A stretch of DNA of 64,000 nucleotides, from the NCBI GenBank assembly GCA_034678485.1, contig JAXDBU010000040.1, positions 1-64,000 of the forward strand. Reading direction: 5' to 3'. Both the position numbers and the translations under genes were made by a program. Positions within the stretch are counted from its first letter, which is position 1. Each line of letters begins with the position of its first letter. The DNA comes from PLanc-01 sp034678485. Lineage in GTDB: Bacteria; Planctomycetota; Phycisphaerae; Sedimentisphaerales; Anaerobacaceae. A model generated the notes under the pieces. The model worked only from the letters and a program-made list of their open reading frames with translations. It made no database searches and was not told where the DNA came from. This document shows, piece after piece, positions 51,200 to 59,284 of the stretch.

Positions 51200-53356
51200 A
51201 TGGTCAGAAACGTGCTCGGGGCCGGAAGCGTCCTGGCCCTGTTGTCAATCGGTGTCGCCGTCGCGGCGACCGCGCCGGCGCCGTTCGGGCCGGTCCCGTC
51301 CGAGGGCCAGTTGCGCTGGCATGAGATGGAATATTACGGGTTCCTCCACTTCACCGTCAACACGTTCACCGACAGGGAATGGGGTCTCGGCAGCGAGAGC
51401 GAAACCGTCTTTAATCCAACGCAACTGAACGCGCGCCAGTGGGCTCGCGTGGCCCGAGACGCAGGCATGAAGGGCCTCATCATCACGGCCAAGCACCACG
51501 ACGGCTTCTGCCTCTGGCCCAGCGCCTACACCGAGCATTCAGTCAAGAAGTCGCCCTGGAAGGACGGCCATGGCGACGTCGTGGGCGAGCTGGCGGCCGC
51601 CTGTCGCGAGTACGGCCTGCGAATGGGCGTGTACCTGTCGCCCTGGGACCGCAACAGCGCCGTCTATGGCACACCCGAATACCTGGTCTACTATCGCAAC
51701 CAGTTGCGCGAGCTGCTGACCCGCTACGGCGATATCTTCGAGGTCTGGTACGACGGCGCCAACGGCGGCGACGGCTACTACGGTGGCGCCAACGAAACGC
51801 GGCGTATCGACGGCAAGACCTACTACCGCTGGCCCGAGGTGCACAAGATCGTGCGCGAACTGCAGCCGATGGCGGTCATGTTCAGCGACGCGGGACCCGA
51901 CGTTCGCTGGGTGGGCAACGAGCGGGGCTTCGGCAGCGAGACCAACTACGCGACGCTCAAACGCGACGAACTGTATCCCGGTACGCCTCGCTCCCGCGAG
52001 CTGCCCCAGGGGCATCGCGACGGCAACTACTGGGTGCCCGCGGAGGCGGATGTCTCCATCCGGCCCGGTTGGTTCTACCACGCCAGCGAGGACAATCGCG
52101 TCAAGTCGCTTGACGACCTGCTGGAGATCTACTACGCCAGCGTGGGCAGGGGCTGCAACCTGCTGTTGAACGTCCCGCCCGACCGCCGTGGTCTGATCCA
52201 CGAGACCGACGTCGCCCGCCTGATGGAATTGCGCAAGGTCCTGGCTCTGACGTTCGACGAGGACCTCGCCAGGGGCAAGCCGGTCCAGGCCTCCAACGTC
52301 CGCGGCGGCGACGGTCGCTTCGGAGCCGACAAGCTCACCGATGGCGATCGCAACACGTACTGGGCCACCGACGATGAGGTCCGCGAGGCCGAGGTGACGG
52401 TGGACCTGGGCAAGCCGACGCTGTTCAATCGGGCTCGCCTTCAGGAGTACGTTCAATTGGGCCAGCGGATCGAAGGCTTCGTGCTGGAGGCTCGCGTCGA
52501 GGGCGCCTGGAAGAAAGTCGCCGAAGGGACGACGATTGGTCCTCGCCGTATTCTGCGGTTCGAGGGCGTCGCCGCCGATCGTGTGCGTCTGCGGATCACG
52601 AGTTCGCGAGCATGCCCGGTCCTCTCCACGCTGGAGCTGTATCTGGCGCCGGCGCGCGTGACGATCTCGCCGGAGACATCGGTCTTCATGGGAAGCCAGG
52701 AAGTCTCGCTCGAAAGTGATACCCCCGGCGCGGTGATCTACTACACTCTCGATGGCTCCGAGCCGACGAAACAATCGCATCGCTACGCCGGCCCGTTCGA
52801 ACTGGCCAAGACCGCGACCATCAAGGCCTCCGCCTGGGTGGACCAGACGCCGGGCTATCCGATCAGCGAAAGGCACTATGAACGTCGCAATGCGGCGGAC
52901 CTCTTGGCGCCGGTCCCGGCCTCCGGCACGCTCGAAGCAGGCCTGCGCTACAGCTACTACGAAGGAGGCTGGCAGACGCTCAACCAGATGGCCGACCGCC
53001 AGCCGGTGGCTACAGGCGTGGCATCGACCTTTGACATCGGGCTGCGAAAACGGAACGAGCATTTCGCCCTCAGATTCGAGGGCCTGATTGACGTCCCGGC
53101 CGACGGGCTTTACGAGTTCTTAACCGAGTCCGACGACGGCAGCGCCCTGTACATCGACGGCCGGCAGGTCGTTGACAACGACAATCTCCAGGGCATGACG
53201 GAGCGTGCGGGCGTAACCGGCTTGAAGGAAGGCCTGCACCGGATCGACGTGCGTTACTTCAACGCCACAGGTGGCATGGGACTCAACGTTCGCTGGTCCG
53301 GCCCGAAGACCTCTCAAGCCCCCATTCCCTCCGCGGTTCTCATGCACAAACCATAG
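51200..53356 (+). CDS. alpha-L-fucosidase (GH29) with F5/8C, CHB_HEX_C and PA14 modules
   Basis: A 718-residue exported enzyme. The signal peptide is about 1-24. The GH29 barrel (about 30-345) has YYGFLHFTVNTFTDREWG, ITAKHHDGFCLW and the nucleophile Asp185 in EVWYDGANG. An F5/8-type C (discoidin) module (about 352-475) is followed by a chitobiase C-terminal-type Ig domain (about 485-560; PGAVIYYTLDGSEPT) and a C-terminal PA14 beta-barrel (about 575-715; FLTESDDGSALYIDGRQVVD). The order suggests an enzyme tethered to complex fucosylated glycans. ATG 51200 follows AAGGAGA. It lies 86 bases after the Gfo/Idh gene, probably in one operon. Confidence 0.92.
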   Translation: MVRNVLGAGSVLALLSIGVAVAATAPAPFGPVPSEGQLRWHEMEYYGFLHFTVNTFTDREWGLGSESETVFNPTQLNARQWARVARDAGMKGLIITAKHHDGFCLWPSAYTEHSVKKSPWKDGHGDVVGELAAACREYGLRMGVYLSPWDRNSAVYGTPEYLVYYRNQLRELLTRYGDIFEVWYDGANGGDGYYGGANETRRIDGKTYYRWPEVHKIVRELQPMAVMFSDAGPDVRWVGNERGFGSETNYATLKRDELYPGTPRSRELPQGHRDGNYWVPAEADVSIRPGWFYHASEDNRVKSLDDLLEIYYASVGRGCNLLLNVPPDRRGLIHETDVARLMELRKVLALTFDEDLARGKPVQASNVRGGDGRFGADKLTDGDRNTYWATDDEVREAEVTVDLGKPTLFNRARLQEYVQLGQRIEGFVLEARVEGAWKKVAEGTTIGPRRILRFEGVAADRVRLRITSSRACPVLSTLELYLAPARVTISPETSVFMGSQEVSLESDTPGAVIYYTLDGSEPTKQSHRYAGPFELAKTATIKASAWVDQTPGYPISERHYERRNAADLLAPVPASGTLEAGLRYSYYEGGWQTLNQMADRQPVATGVASTFDIGLRKRNEHFALRFEGLIDVPADGLYEFLTESDDGSALYIDGRQVVDNDNLQGMTERAGVTGLKEGLHRIDVRYFNATGGMGLNVRWSGPKTSQAPIPSAVLMHKP

Positions 53357-53372
53357 TTGCATATATTCCCCA

Positions 53373-53396
53373 GCTCGCGTCACCCACGGCGCGAGC
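53373..53396. terminator. possible terminator hairpin
   Basis: A 7-bp perfect stem (GCTCGCG / CGCGAGC) with a 10-base loop, 17 bases after the fucosidase stop, followed by CAGGTTCTTCCC. There is no clean T-run, so intrinsic termination is only likely, not clear. Confidence 0.4.
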
Positions 53397-53446
53397 CAGG
53401 TTCTTCCCATACGGACAAGGGGTGATTCACGCGCGGGTTTGATCTT

Positions 53447-53554
53447 GTCATCCTGAGCAACGCGAAGGATCTGGCCCGGGAGTGGAAGATGCGTATCGAC
53501 GTCGGACGCCACGTCTCTTACGGGGCCCGGATGCTTCGCTTCGTTCAGGATGAC
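53447..53554. repeat. 108-bp dispersed inverted-end repeat, copy 2
   Basis: Begins GTCATCCTGAGCAACGCGAA and ends CTTCGTTCAGGATGAC. The two ends are inverted copies (GTCATCCTGA / TCAGGATGAC, 10 of 10). The same family as 13021-13130, again between convergent genes. Confidence 0.78.
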
Positions 53555-53586
53555 AGGACACGTGCGAGCATTCGTCGCAATCTGTA

Positions 53587-56394
53587 TTACGGTTTTGTCA
53601 TATCGACCACGTCTGCTCGACGCGATTCCGGCACGACTTTGAGCGATTGGAGTCTTCCGTCGCGGCATGTGCCCTCGATCACCGTCTGCAGCGGCGCGTG
53701 GAGTCTGAAGTCCACGTCCCAGCCGTTGGGCCAGGCGGGCAACAGGTAGATCCTGCGGCCGTCCGTCTGCATCAGCATAGACTGGAGCGTTTTGAGCAGC
53801 ACGCCGCCGTGACATTGGTCGGGCGTCCAGTCGTAGTTCGGGCCCCAGAAGGCGTCGAAACGCTCGCCAGGGTCGTGATGGCGGGCGCGCTCGAGGAGTC
53901 CTTTGCACGCGTCGTCCGTGAGTCCCAGATAGGCCATGAAGATGTCGTCCTGTCGCCAGCCGCGATGGCCCCTGTCCCAGCGGTGTTTCAAGGCTTCGAC
54001 GCCCCATTCGACGTTCGGGCGGCCCAGAGCCACCAGACGGAAGGGAAACACGGCGTACAGCTCCGGATTCTCGATGTTGCTCTTCACGTCGAATTTCTCC
54101 GCCGGCGCAAGGGCTGTGGCGCCCTCCACCTCGCGCAGAGGCAGGGGCGGCAGCTTGTCTCTCAATCGTTGCCAGAGTTCTCGTTCACCAGCGGGTACGG
54201 AATCCACAGAGAGGGAAAGGAGTCGCTCCGTGACGGCCATGCACCCGGCCAGCTCCGGCATCGGATTCGTGCACTCCCACCACGTCTCCACCGCCTGCGA
54301 GGGGTGCATGACCAGCTTGCCCTGTTCGTTGGTGGGATAGTGCTGGTCGAAGAAGGTCAGGATCTCATGTGCGAAGGGGATGGCCGTTTCTTGCAGGAAC
54401 TCGCGGTCGAGAGCGTGCTCGTAATAGTCGAGCATCATCCAGCACAACTCAAGCCCGCCGACCCATTCCCATTTGTGCCAGCGGCTCTCCTGGAGTTTGT
54501 CCGTCCGCTGCTCGAATGGCGTCCATCCATAGGTTTCGCTGAAGATCGGGCCCCAGAAGTAGATGCACTCCGGCAGGAACGCCCCATCGTGACCGCAGTA
54601 GAGCTTCGTGCGGTACTTGGACAGCTCCAGCACATCGCCCGCATACATCCGCCACAGCGGCTCCATCAGATCGAAGTCGCCCGAGGCGCACATGCTGAGG
54701 TAGGGCAGCCGAGTGTTCTGCCACCAGTAGCCGGACCCCCAACGACGGTAGTCCGGATCGTCCCTCTCGCCCGCCGGGGCGGTGAAGAGGCTTCCGTTGA
54801 ACTTGATCGGATACGCGCCGCGACCGGCGCAGGCGCTGATGAAACGCTGGAGGTGGTACATCCGGCTGACGTACGCAGCCTTGTCGCGAATCGCCTCGCC
54901 GACGCTGCCGCCGACGAGCTTGCCATCCACATACATCCGGCAGCCCCCTGCATCCGCATCCGCAACCGCGGCGACGTGGGTCCAGCGGCCGGCCGGCACA
55001 GCGTCCTTTGCTGCGAGCTGGCTCTCTCCGCAGATCAGACGGAGGCTGTTGCCCGGATAGGTGTCGAAGAGGAATCCGTCGCTGCCACCAGGCGTGATCT
55101 TGTCCACGATTCTCGCGCCGCCGGGCGGGAGCTTCTCGGGCTTGAGCCACGCTTCGATGGTGAAACCGCTGTTGAAATCCCACGACGCGGAGGCCGCGAC
55201 GGCGCTGGTCGTCTTGCCGGTCCACAGCATGTCGGGTGACTGCGACGGCGCCTGGCTGCGATCCCGCTTCGCCAGTTCGCCGATCTGGACGTCGGTCAGT
55301 GGCTTGGCGAAGATGCTCACACGACCTATGTCGCCCGCGAACCGATTCGAGCCCTGCTGGTCGAGAGCGATCCGCACGGGATGACTGTTCGCCGGCACGA
55401 TGGAATCGGCGGTCGTCGCATTCGCCTGCGAGTTCGCGACGGCGCAGATCCAACTGCGATCCCAGAACTGTGACCACCATCGTTCATGGGCTTGCCGACG
55501 TGCGGCGAAATCCTGCGATTCAATTTGCCGGATCGTCTGCTCCATGTCGGCCAGCCACTGTTGCGGCCTGGCGGGGTGTCGCGTCAGGACGAACACATTG
55601 AACTGATGCGAGGTCCCTCGCGGTGACCGCAGACGCAGATCGTCGAGCCGTTCGCCATCGACGGCGGTGACAACGGCTCCGAATGTCCGGTCGAGCAGCG
55701 GATCGGCTTGGGCGAAGCCGGTCAGTCCCTGGATCTCCGCGAGCAATTGCGGCCCGACGGATTTGGCATTGTGGTGATACCAGCCGATGCGGTTCTGCTG
55801 TCCGGTCAGGATCGTGTCCGGCTCGATGACCATCGAGGCCTGTCGCTGATCGGGGAGCTTGCGGTTGAGCAGGACATCGCTGGTTTGCAGTTGTGTCTCC
55901 TCGTATTGTTGTGTCCGCCACAGGTCGATAGCCGCCGTGGCCTCGACGGGAGACGCACTTTCGACAACCACGTGGATGACCGGCCGATTGGCATCGACCC
56001 AGACCTGGACGCCCACACGACGGACTCTGTCGCCGGCGACAGCCTTCAGCGTTGCATCGGAGAGGCTGAGTGTCTGTTGGAACGGCGGATTGTCCGCAAA
56101 GGGGTTTGGCTCCAAATGCACGCAGATCGCGCCGACCTTGACCAGGCGGGCGTTGTCGTCCCATGCGTCGGTCTTGCCGATGTAGACCTGCACATCGCCG
56201 GCCGGCGTGATCCAGGCATTGATGCCGATGTCGCCATTGCCCAACGGCATCGAGCCGTGATGATTCTCGCTCGGCGAATCCCAGGTCACGTTGTAGTCTT
56301 CGATTCGTGGGTGGGCTGCCCACACATCGGGGACAGATGAGCCGACTCCTGAGAGCGGCAACACGATAGTGAAGATCACAACTCTTGTGTTCAT
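53587..56394 (-). CDS. DUF5703/GH95-like glycoside hydrolase with nested LamG module
   Basis: A 935-residue exported enzyme. The signal peptide is about 1-27. The DUF5703 beta-sandwich (about 30-290) has GNGDIGINAWITPAGDVQVYIGK. A six-hairpin (alpha/alpha) barrel related to GH95 begins at HERWWSQFWDRSWI (303-316). It is interrupted, and resumes at YHLQRFISACAGRGAYPIKFNGSLFT (513-538). The interruption (about 319-505) is a LamG/ConA-like lectin module with its parts in reversed order. The barrel continues with WGSGYWWQNTRLPYLSM and ends near 935. The probable substrates are fucosides or galactosides by family, not proven. ATG 56394 follows GGAGAAAGGG. It is divergent from the neighbouring fucosidase, across a 232-base gap. 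Confidence 0.85.
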   Translation of the reverse strand: MNTRVVIFTIVLPLSGVGSSVPDVWAAHPRIEDYNVTWDSPSENHHGSMPLGNGDIGINAWITPAGDVQVYIGKTDAWDDNARLVKVGAICVHLEPNPFADNPPFQQTLSLSDATLKAVAGDRVRRVGVQVWVDANRPVIHVVVESASPVEATAAIDLWRTQQYEETQLQTSDVLLNRKLPDQRQASMVIEPDTILTGQQNRIGWYHHNAKSVGPQLLAEIQGLTGFAQADPLLDRTFGAVVTAVDGERLDDLRLRSPRGTSHQFNVFVLTRHPARPQQWLADMEQTIRQIESQDFAARRQAHERWWSQFWDRSWICAVANSQANATTADSIVPANSHPVRIALDQQGSNRFAGDIGRVSIFAKPLTDVQIGELAKRDRSQAPSQSPDMLWTGKTTSAVAASASWDFNSGFTIEAWLKPEKLPPGGARIVDKITPGGSDGFLFDTYPGNSLRLICGESQLAAKDAVPAGRWTHVAAVADADAGGCRMYVDGKLVGGSVGEAIRDKAAYVSRMYHLQRFISACAGRGAYPIKFNGSLFTAPAGERDDPDYRRWGSGYWWQNTRLPYLSMCASGDFDLMEPLWRMYAGDVLELSKYRTKLYCGHDGAFLPECIYFWGPIFSETYGWTPFEQRTDKLQESRWHKWEWVGGLELCWMMLDYYEHALDREFLQETAIPFAHEILTFFDQHYPTNEQGKLVMHPSQAVETWWECTNPMPELAGCMAVTERLLSLSVDSVPAGERELWQRLRDKLPPLPLREVEGATALAPAEKFDVKSNIENPELYAVFPFRLVALGRPNVEWGVEALKHRWDRGHRGWRQDDIFMAYLGLTDDACKGLLERARHHDPGERFDAFWGPNYDWTPDQCHGGVLLKTLQSMLMQTDGRRIYLLPAWPNGWDVDFRLHAPLQTVIEGTCRDGRLQSLKVVPESRRADVVDMTKP

Positions 56395-56626
56395 GGCCCT
56401 TTCTCCACTGGCAAGACTCATTGCGGACGACTGCATGACGGCTGACAGAGTATTCTCCGTACCCTCACTCCGCAAGACTCTGCATACCCAGATTGACGAT
56501 CTGGACTCTCGGGGTCCCTACGAGATCGTCATGTCACAGAATCGAACGTCACATCCGGAAAATGTGGTACCTCTTCGACGCCCGATGTGGCACAATAGCG
56601 GTAATCGCATATAAGGAGAGATGACC

Positions 56627-58366
56627 ATGGTACAGACGAGCCTGCGTGTTATCAGATCGGCGACTACCAAGTGGTTCATGGCACTTGTGACAATCACCGC
56701 CCTTTCGACTGGCGTGCGAACCTGTCCTGCCCAGGATGCCGGTCAAGCGACGCCCTGGTGGCTGCGGGCCAAACCGGAATCGATTCGCCGGTGGCAGGAC
56801 ATGCGGTTCGGCCTGTTCGTTCACTGGGGCCCCGTGTCGCTCAAGGGCACCGAGATTGGCTGGTCGCGGGGCGGCCCCCGGCGCGGACGCAACGACGCCC
56901 GGACCGGCGCGGTCCCCGCCGAGGAATACGACAACCTCTACAAGACCTTCAATCCGGTCCAGTTCAACGCGGACGAGTGGTTGCAGATCGCCCGGGACGC
57001 AGGCATGAGATACCTGGTCTTCACCAGCAAGCACCACGACGGCTTCTCGATGTTCGACACCCGCCAGTCGGACTACAAGATCACCAGCAAGGACTCGCCC
57101 TACGGCAAGGACGTCTGCAAGCAACTGGCGGACGCATGCCACAAGCAGGGCCTGGCGCTGGGCTGGTATTACTCGCCGCGAGACTGGTACCATCCGGATT
57201 TTGCCACCGAGAACCACGCGAAGTACCTGCAGTTCTATCTCGCTCAGCTCCGCGAGATCTGCACGAATTACGGGCGGCTGGACATCCTGTGGTTCGATGG
57301 CCTGGACAGTCCTCGCAACTTTTGGGGCGACACGCCGGAGAAATCGTTCATGATCGTCCGGATGCTCCAGTCCGATATCATTCTGAACAATCGCGGCGGC
57401 CTGCCGGGTGACCTCGACACGCCGGAGCAGCGGATCGGCGGTTTCAATCGCGAACGACCCTGGGAAACCTGCATGACGATCTGCCAACAGTGGGCGTGGA
57501 AACCCAACGACAACATGAAGTCACTCAAGCAGTGCCTCCAGACCCTGCTGTACACCGTGGGCGGCGACGGCAACCTGCTCTTCAACGTCGGCCCGATGCC
57601 CGACGGTCGGATCGAGCCGCGACAGGTGGAACGCCTGTGTGAAATGGGCGACTGGCTCAAGAAGTACGGGGATGGAGTCTACGGCACTCGCGGCGGGCCC
57701 TTCCAACCCGCTCGGTGGGGCGCATCGACCTGCAAGGACAACAAGATCTACCTGTACGTGATGAACTGGCCCGAGGACGGGCCCCTCGTTCTGCCTGCGA
57801 CCACGCCGGCCATCCAGAGTGCCAAGGCGCTCAGCGGCGGCCAGGCGACGATGCAGCGCACCGACAAGGGCGTCGCCATCGACGTTCCTGCCGAGAATCG
57901 CGATCCGATCGTCACGGTGATCGAACTCGCGACGGAAGGGCGGGCGTTCGACATCACGCCGAGAGCCCTGGCCTGCAGCGGCGACTCGCTCACGGTCGGC
58001 AAGAAGGCCACGGCGTCCAATATATACCAGCAGAGCCGCAGTCATGGGCCCGATAAGGCCGTCGACGGCGACTCGGAGACGCGATGGGCAACCGACGCGG
58101 ACGTCGATGCAGCTTGGCTCGAGGTCGATCTCGGCGCGCCCGTGGCAATTCGCAAAGTCGCTATCGAAGAGTCCCACGAATACCAGCGGGTGCAGGCCTT
58201 CGAATTGCAGTATCACGACGGGCAGACGTGGAAGACCTTCCACGAGGGTACGACCATCGGCCCGGACTGGTCGGCCAAGATCGATCCGATCACGGCGCAG
58301 CGATTCCGCCTGAACATCCTCAAGGCCCCCGGCGGGCCCACCATTGCCGAGTTCATGCTGTTCTGA
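56627..58366 (+). CDS. alpha-L-fucosidase (GH29) with C-terminal F5/8C module
   Basis: A 579-residue exported fucosidase. A signal peptide (about 1-36) is followed by the GH29 barrel (about 45-370) with DMRFGLFVHWGPVSLKG, FTSKHHDGFSMFDT, GWYYSPRDWYHP and the nucleophile Asp224 in DILWFDGLDS. A GH29 beta-sandwich (about 375-440) and an F5/8-type C domain (about 455-579; KKATASNIYQQSRSHGPDKAVDGDSETRWATD) complete it. It is distinct from the other two GH29 proteins of the window in modules and in sequence. ATG 56627 is preferred over 56621 because AAGGAG lies eight bases upstream. Confidence 0.93.
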   Translation: MVQTSLRVIRSATTKWFMALVTITALSTGVRTCPAQDAGQATPWWLRAKPESIRRWQDMRFGLFVHWGPVSLKGTEIGWSRGGPRRGRNDARTGAVPAEEYDNLYKTFNPVQFNADEWLQIARDAGMRYLVFTSKHHDGFSMFDTRQSDYKITSKDSPYGKDVCKQLADACHKQGLALGWYYSPRDWYHPDFATENHAKYLQFYLAQLREICTNYGRLDILWFDGLDSPRNFWGDTPEKSFMIVRMLQSDIILNNRGGLPGDLDTPEQRIGGFNRERPWETCMTICQQWAWKPNDNMKSLKQCLQTLLYTVGGDGNLLFNVGPMPDGRIEPRQVERLCEMGDWLKKYGDGVYGTRGGPFQPARWGASTCKDNKIYLYVMNWPEDGPLVLPATTPAIQSAKALSGGQATMQRTDKGVAIDVPAENRDPIVTVIELATEGRAFDITPRALACSGDSLTVGKKATASNIYQQSRSHGPDKAVDGDSETRWATDADVDAAWLEVDLGAPVAIRKVAIEESHEYQRVQAFELQYHDGQTWKTFHEGTTIGPDWSAKIDPITAQRFRLNILKAPGGPTIAEFMLF

Positions 58367-58393
58367 CGCGAGGTCAAGAGACACAGAATCGCA

Positions 58394-58422
58394 TGGACAA
58401 ACGCGATGAATTGTCCGATAAT
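58394..58422 (+). promoter_or_regulatory. promoter of the prepilin gene
   Basis: TGGACA (58394-58399), 17 bases, GATAAT (58417-58422); each box matches five of six positions. Transcription would start near 58430, giving a leader of about 43 bases with GGGAG before the start codon. Confidence 0.65.
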
Positions 58423-58472
58423 GCAATGGGTGTCCGTGTGTGGTCCATGAATGAGGTGTCGGGAGAACGGTC

Positions 58473-59264
58473 ATGCGCAGAAGGGCTTTCACACTCATTG
58501 AGCTGCTTGTCGTCATTGCCATCATCGCCATCCTCATGGCTGTTCTCATGCCGTCGTTGCACGTCGCGAGGGAGCAGGCGCGCAGCATTCACTGCCGCGG
58601 CAATGTCCGGACGCTGACGATGGCTTGGCTGATGTACAAGGACGAGGACGACGGCAAGCTGGTCGCTGGCATGCCCGAATGGTCCGACAGGGGAGCTTGG
58701 GTACGGATCCCGCCCGGCGGCGTCAGTTCCACGGTCGAGCAAAAGAAGGAATACATCAGGAAAGGCGCGCTGTGGCCTTACGTCAAGGACGTGGAGGTCT
58801 ACCGCTGCCCCTCGGACAAGCGCAAGAACAATCCGTATCACAAGTACGCCTATCGTACGTACTCCATCGCCGGCGGCATGAACGGCACCGAAGACCCGGA
58901 CACCACTTGGCAAATCAGGCCCTGCAAGAAGTACACCGACATCAGGCAGCCGGCCGGCAAGATCGTATTCATCGCCGAGTGTGACCCTCGCGGCTACAAC
59001 GAGGGGTCCTGGGTCATCGAGCCGAGGACCAAGCGATGGGTCGATCCGTTCGGGATTTGGCATCGCGACAACAGCAGCGTCCTGAGCTTTGCGGACGGTC
59101 GCGTCGATATGCACCGGTGGCTCAGCCGGGGTCTGGCGGAGTGGAACCTCAAGGCGCTGCACGAGCCGACGACTTTCCAGTTCTACAGGACCCCGCAGGA
59201 CGACGAGGAAAAGGAGGACTTCGCGTTTGTGTTGGACGCCTACGCCTACAGATCCATTCTGTAG
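58473..59264 (+). CDS. prepilin-type H-x-DG protein (type II pseudopilin-like)
   Basis: A 263-residue protein with a class III prepilin signal: RRRAFTLIELLVVIAIIAIL, with cleavage expected before Phe6 (A/FTLIE) and N-methylation. A soluble mixed domain follows with YRCPSDKRK, TYSIAGGMNG and, near residue 190-204, the WHRDNSSVLSFADGRVDMH element. This is the H-x9-DG motif of the planctomycete family, but with ten residues between His and Asp-Gly. Planctomycete genomes contain dozens of such proteins whose function is unknown; export by a type II/IV system is inferred. An isolated gene with its own promoter. Confidence 0.9.
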   Translation: MRRRAFTLIELLVVIAIIAILMAVLMPSLHVAREQARSIHCRGNVRTLTMAWLMYKDEDDGKLVAGMPEWSDRGAWVRIPPGGVSSTVEQKKEYIRKGALWPYVKDVEVYRCPSDKRKNNPYHKYAYRTYSIAGGMNGTEDPDTTWQIRPCKKYTDIRQPAGKIVFIAECDPRGYNEGSWVIEPRTKRWVDPFGIWHRDNSSVLSFADGRVDMHRWLSRGLAEWNLKALHEPTTFQFYRTPQDDEEKEDFAFVLDAYAYRSIL

Positions 59265-59284
59265 CACTCCTTGCCGAATCCGTA

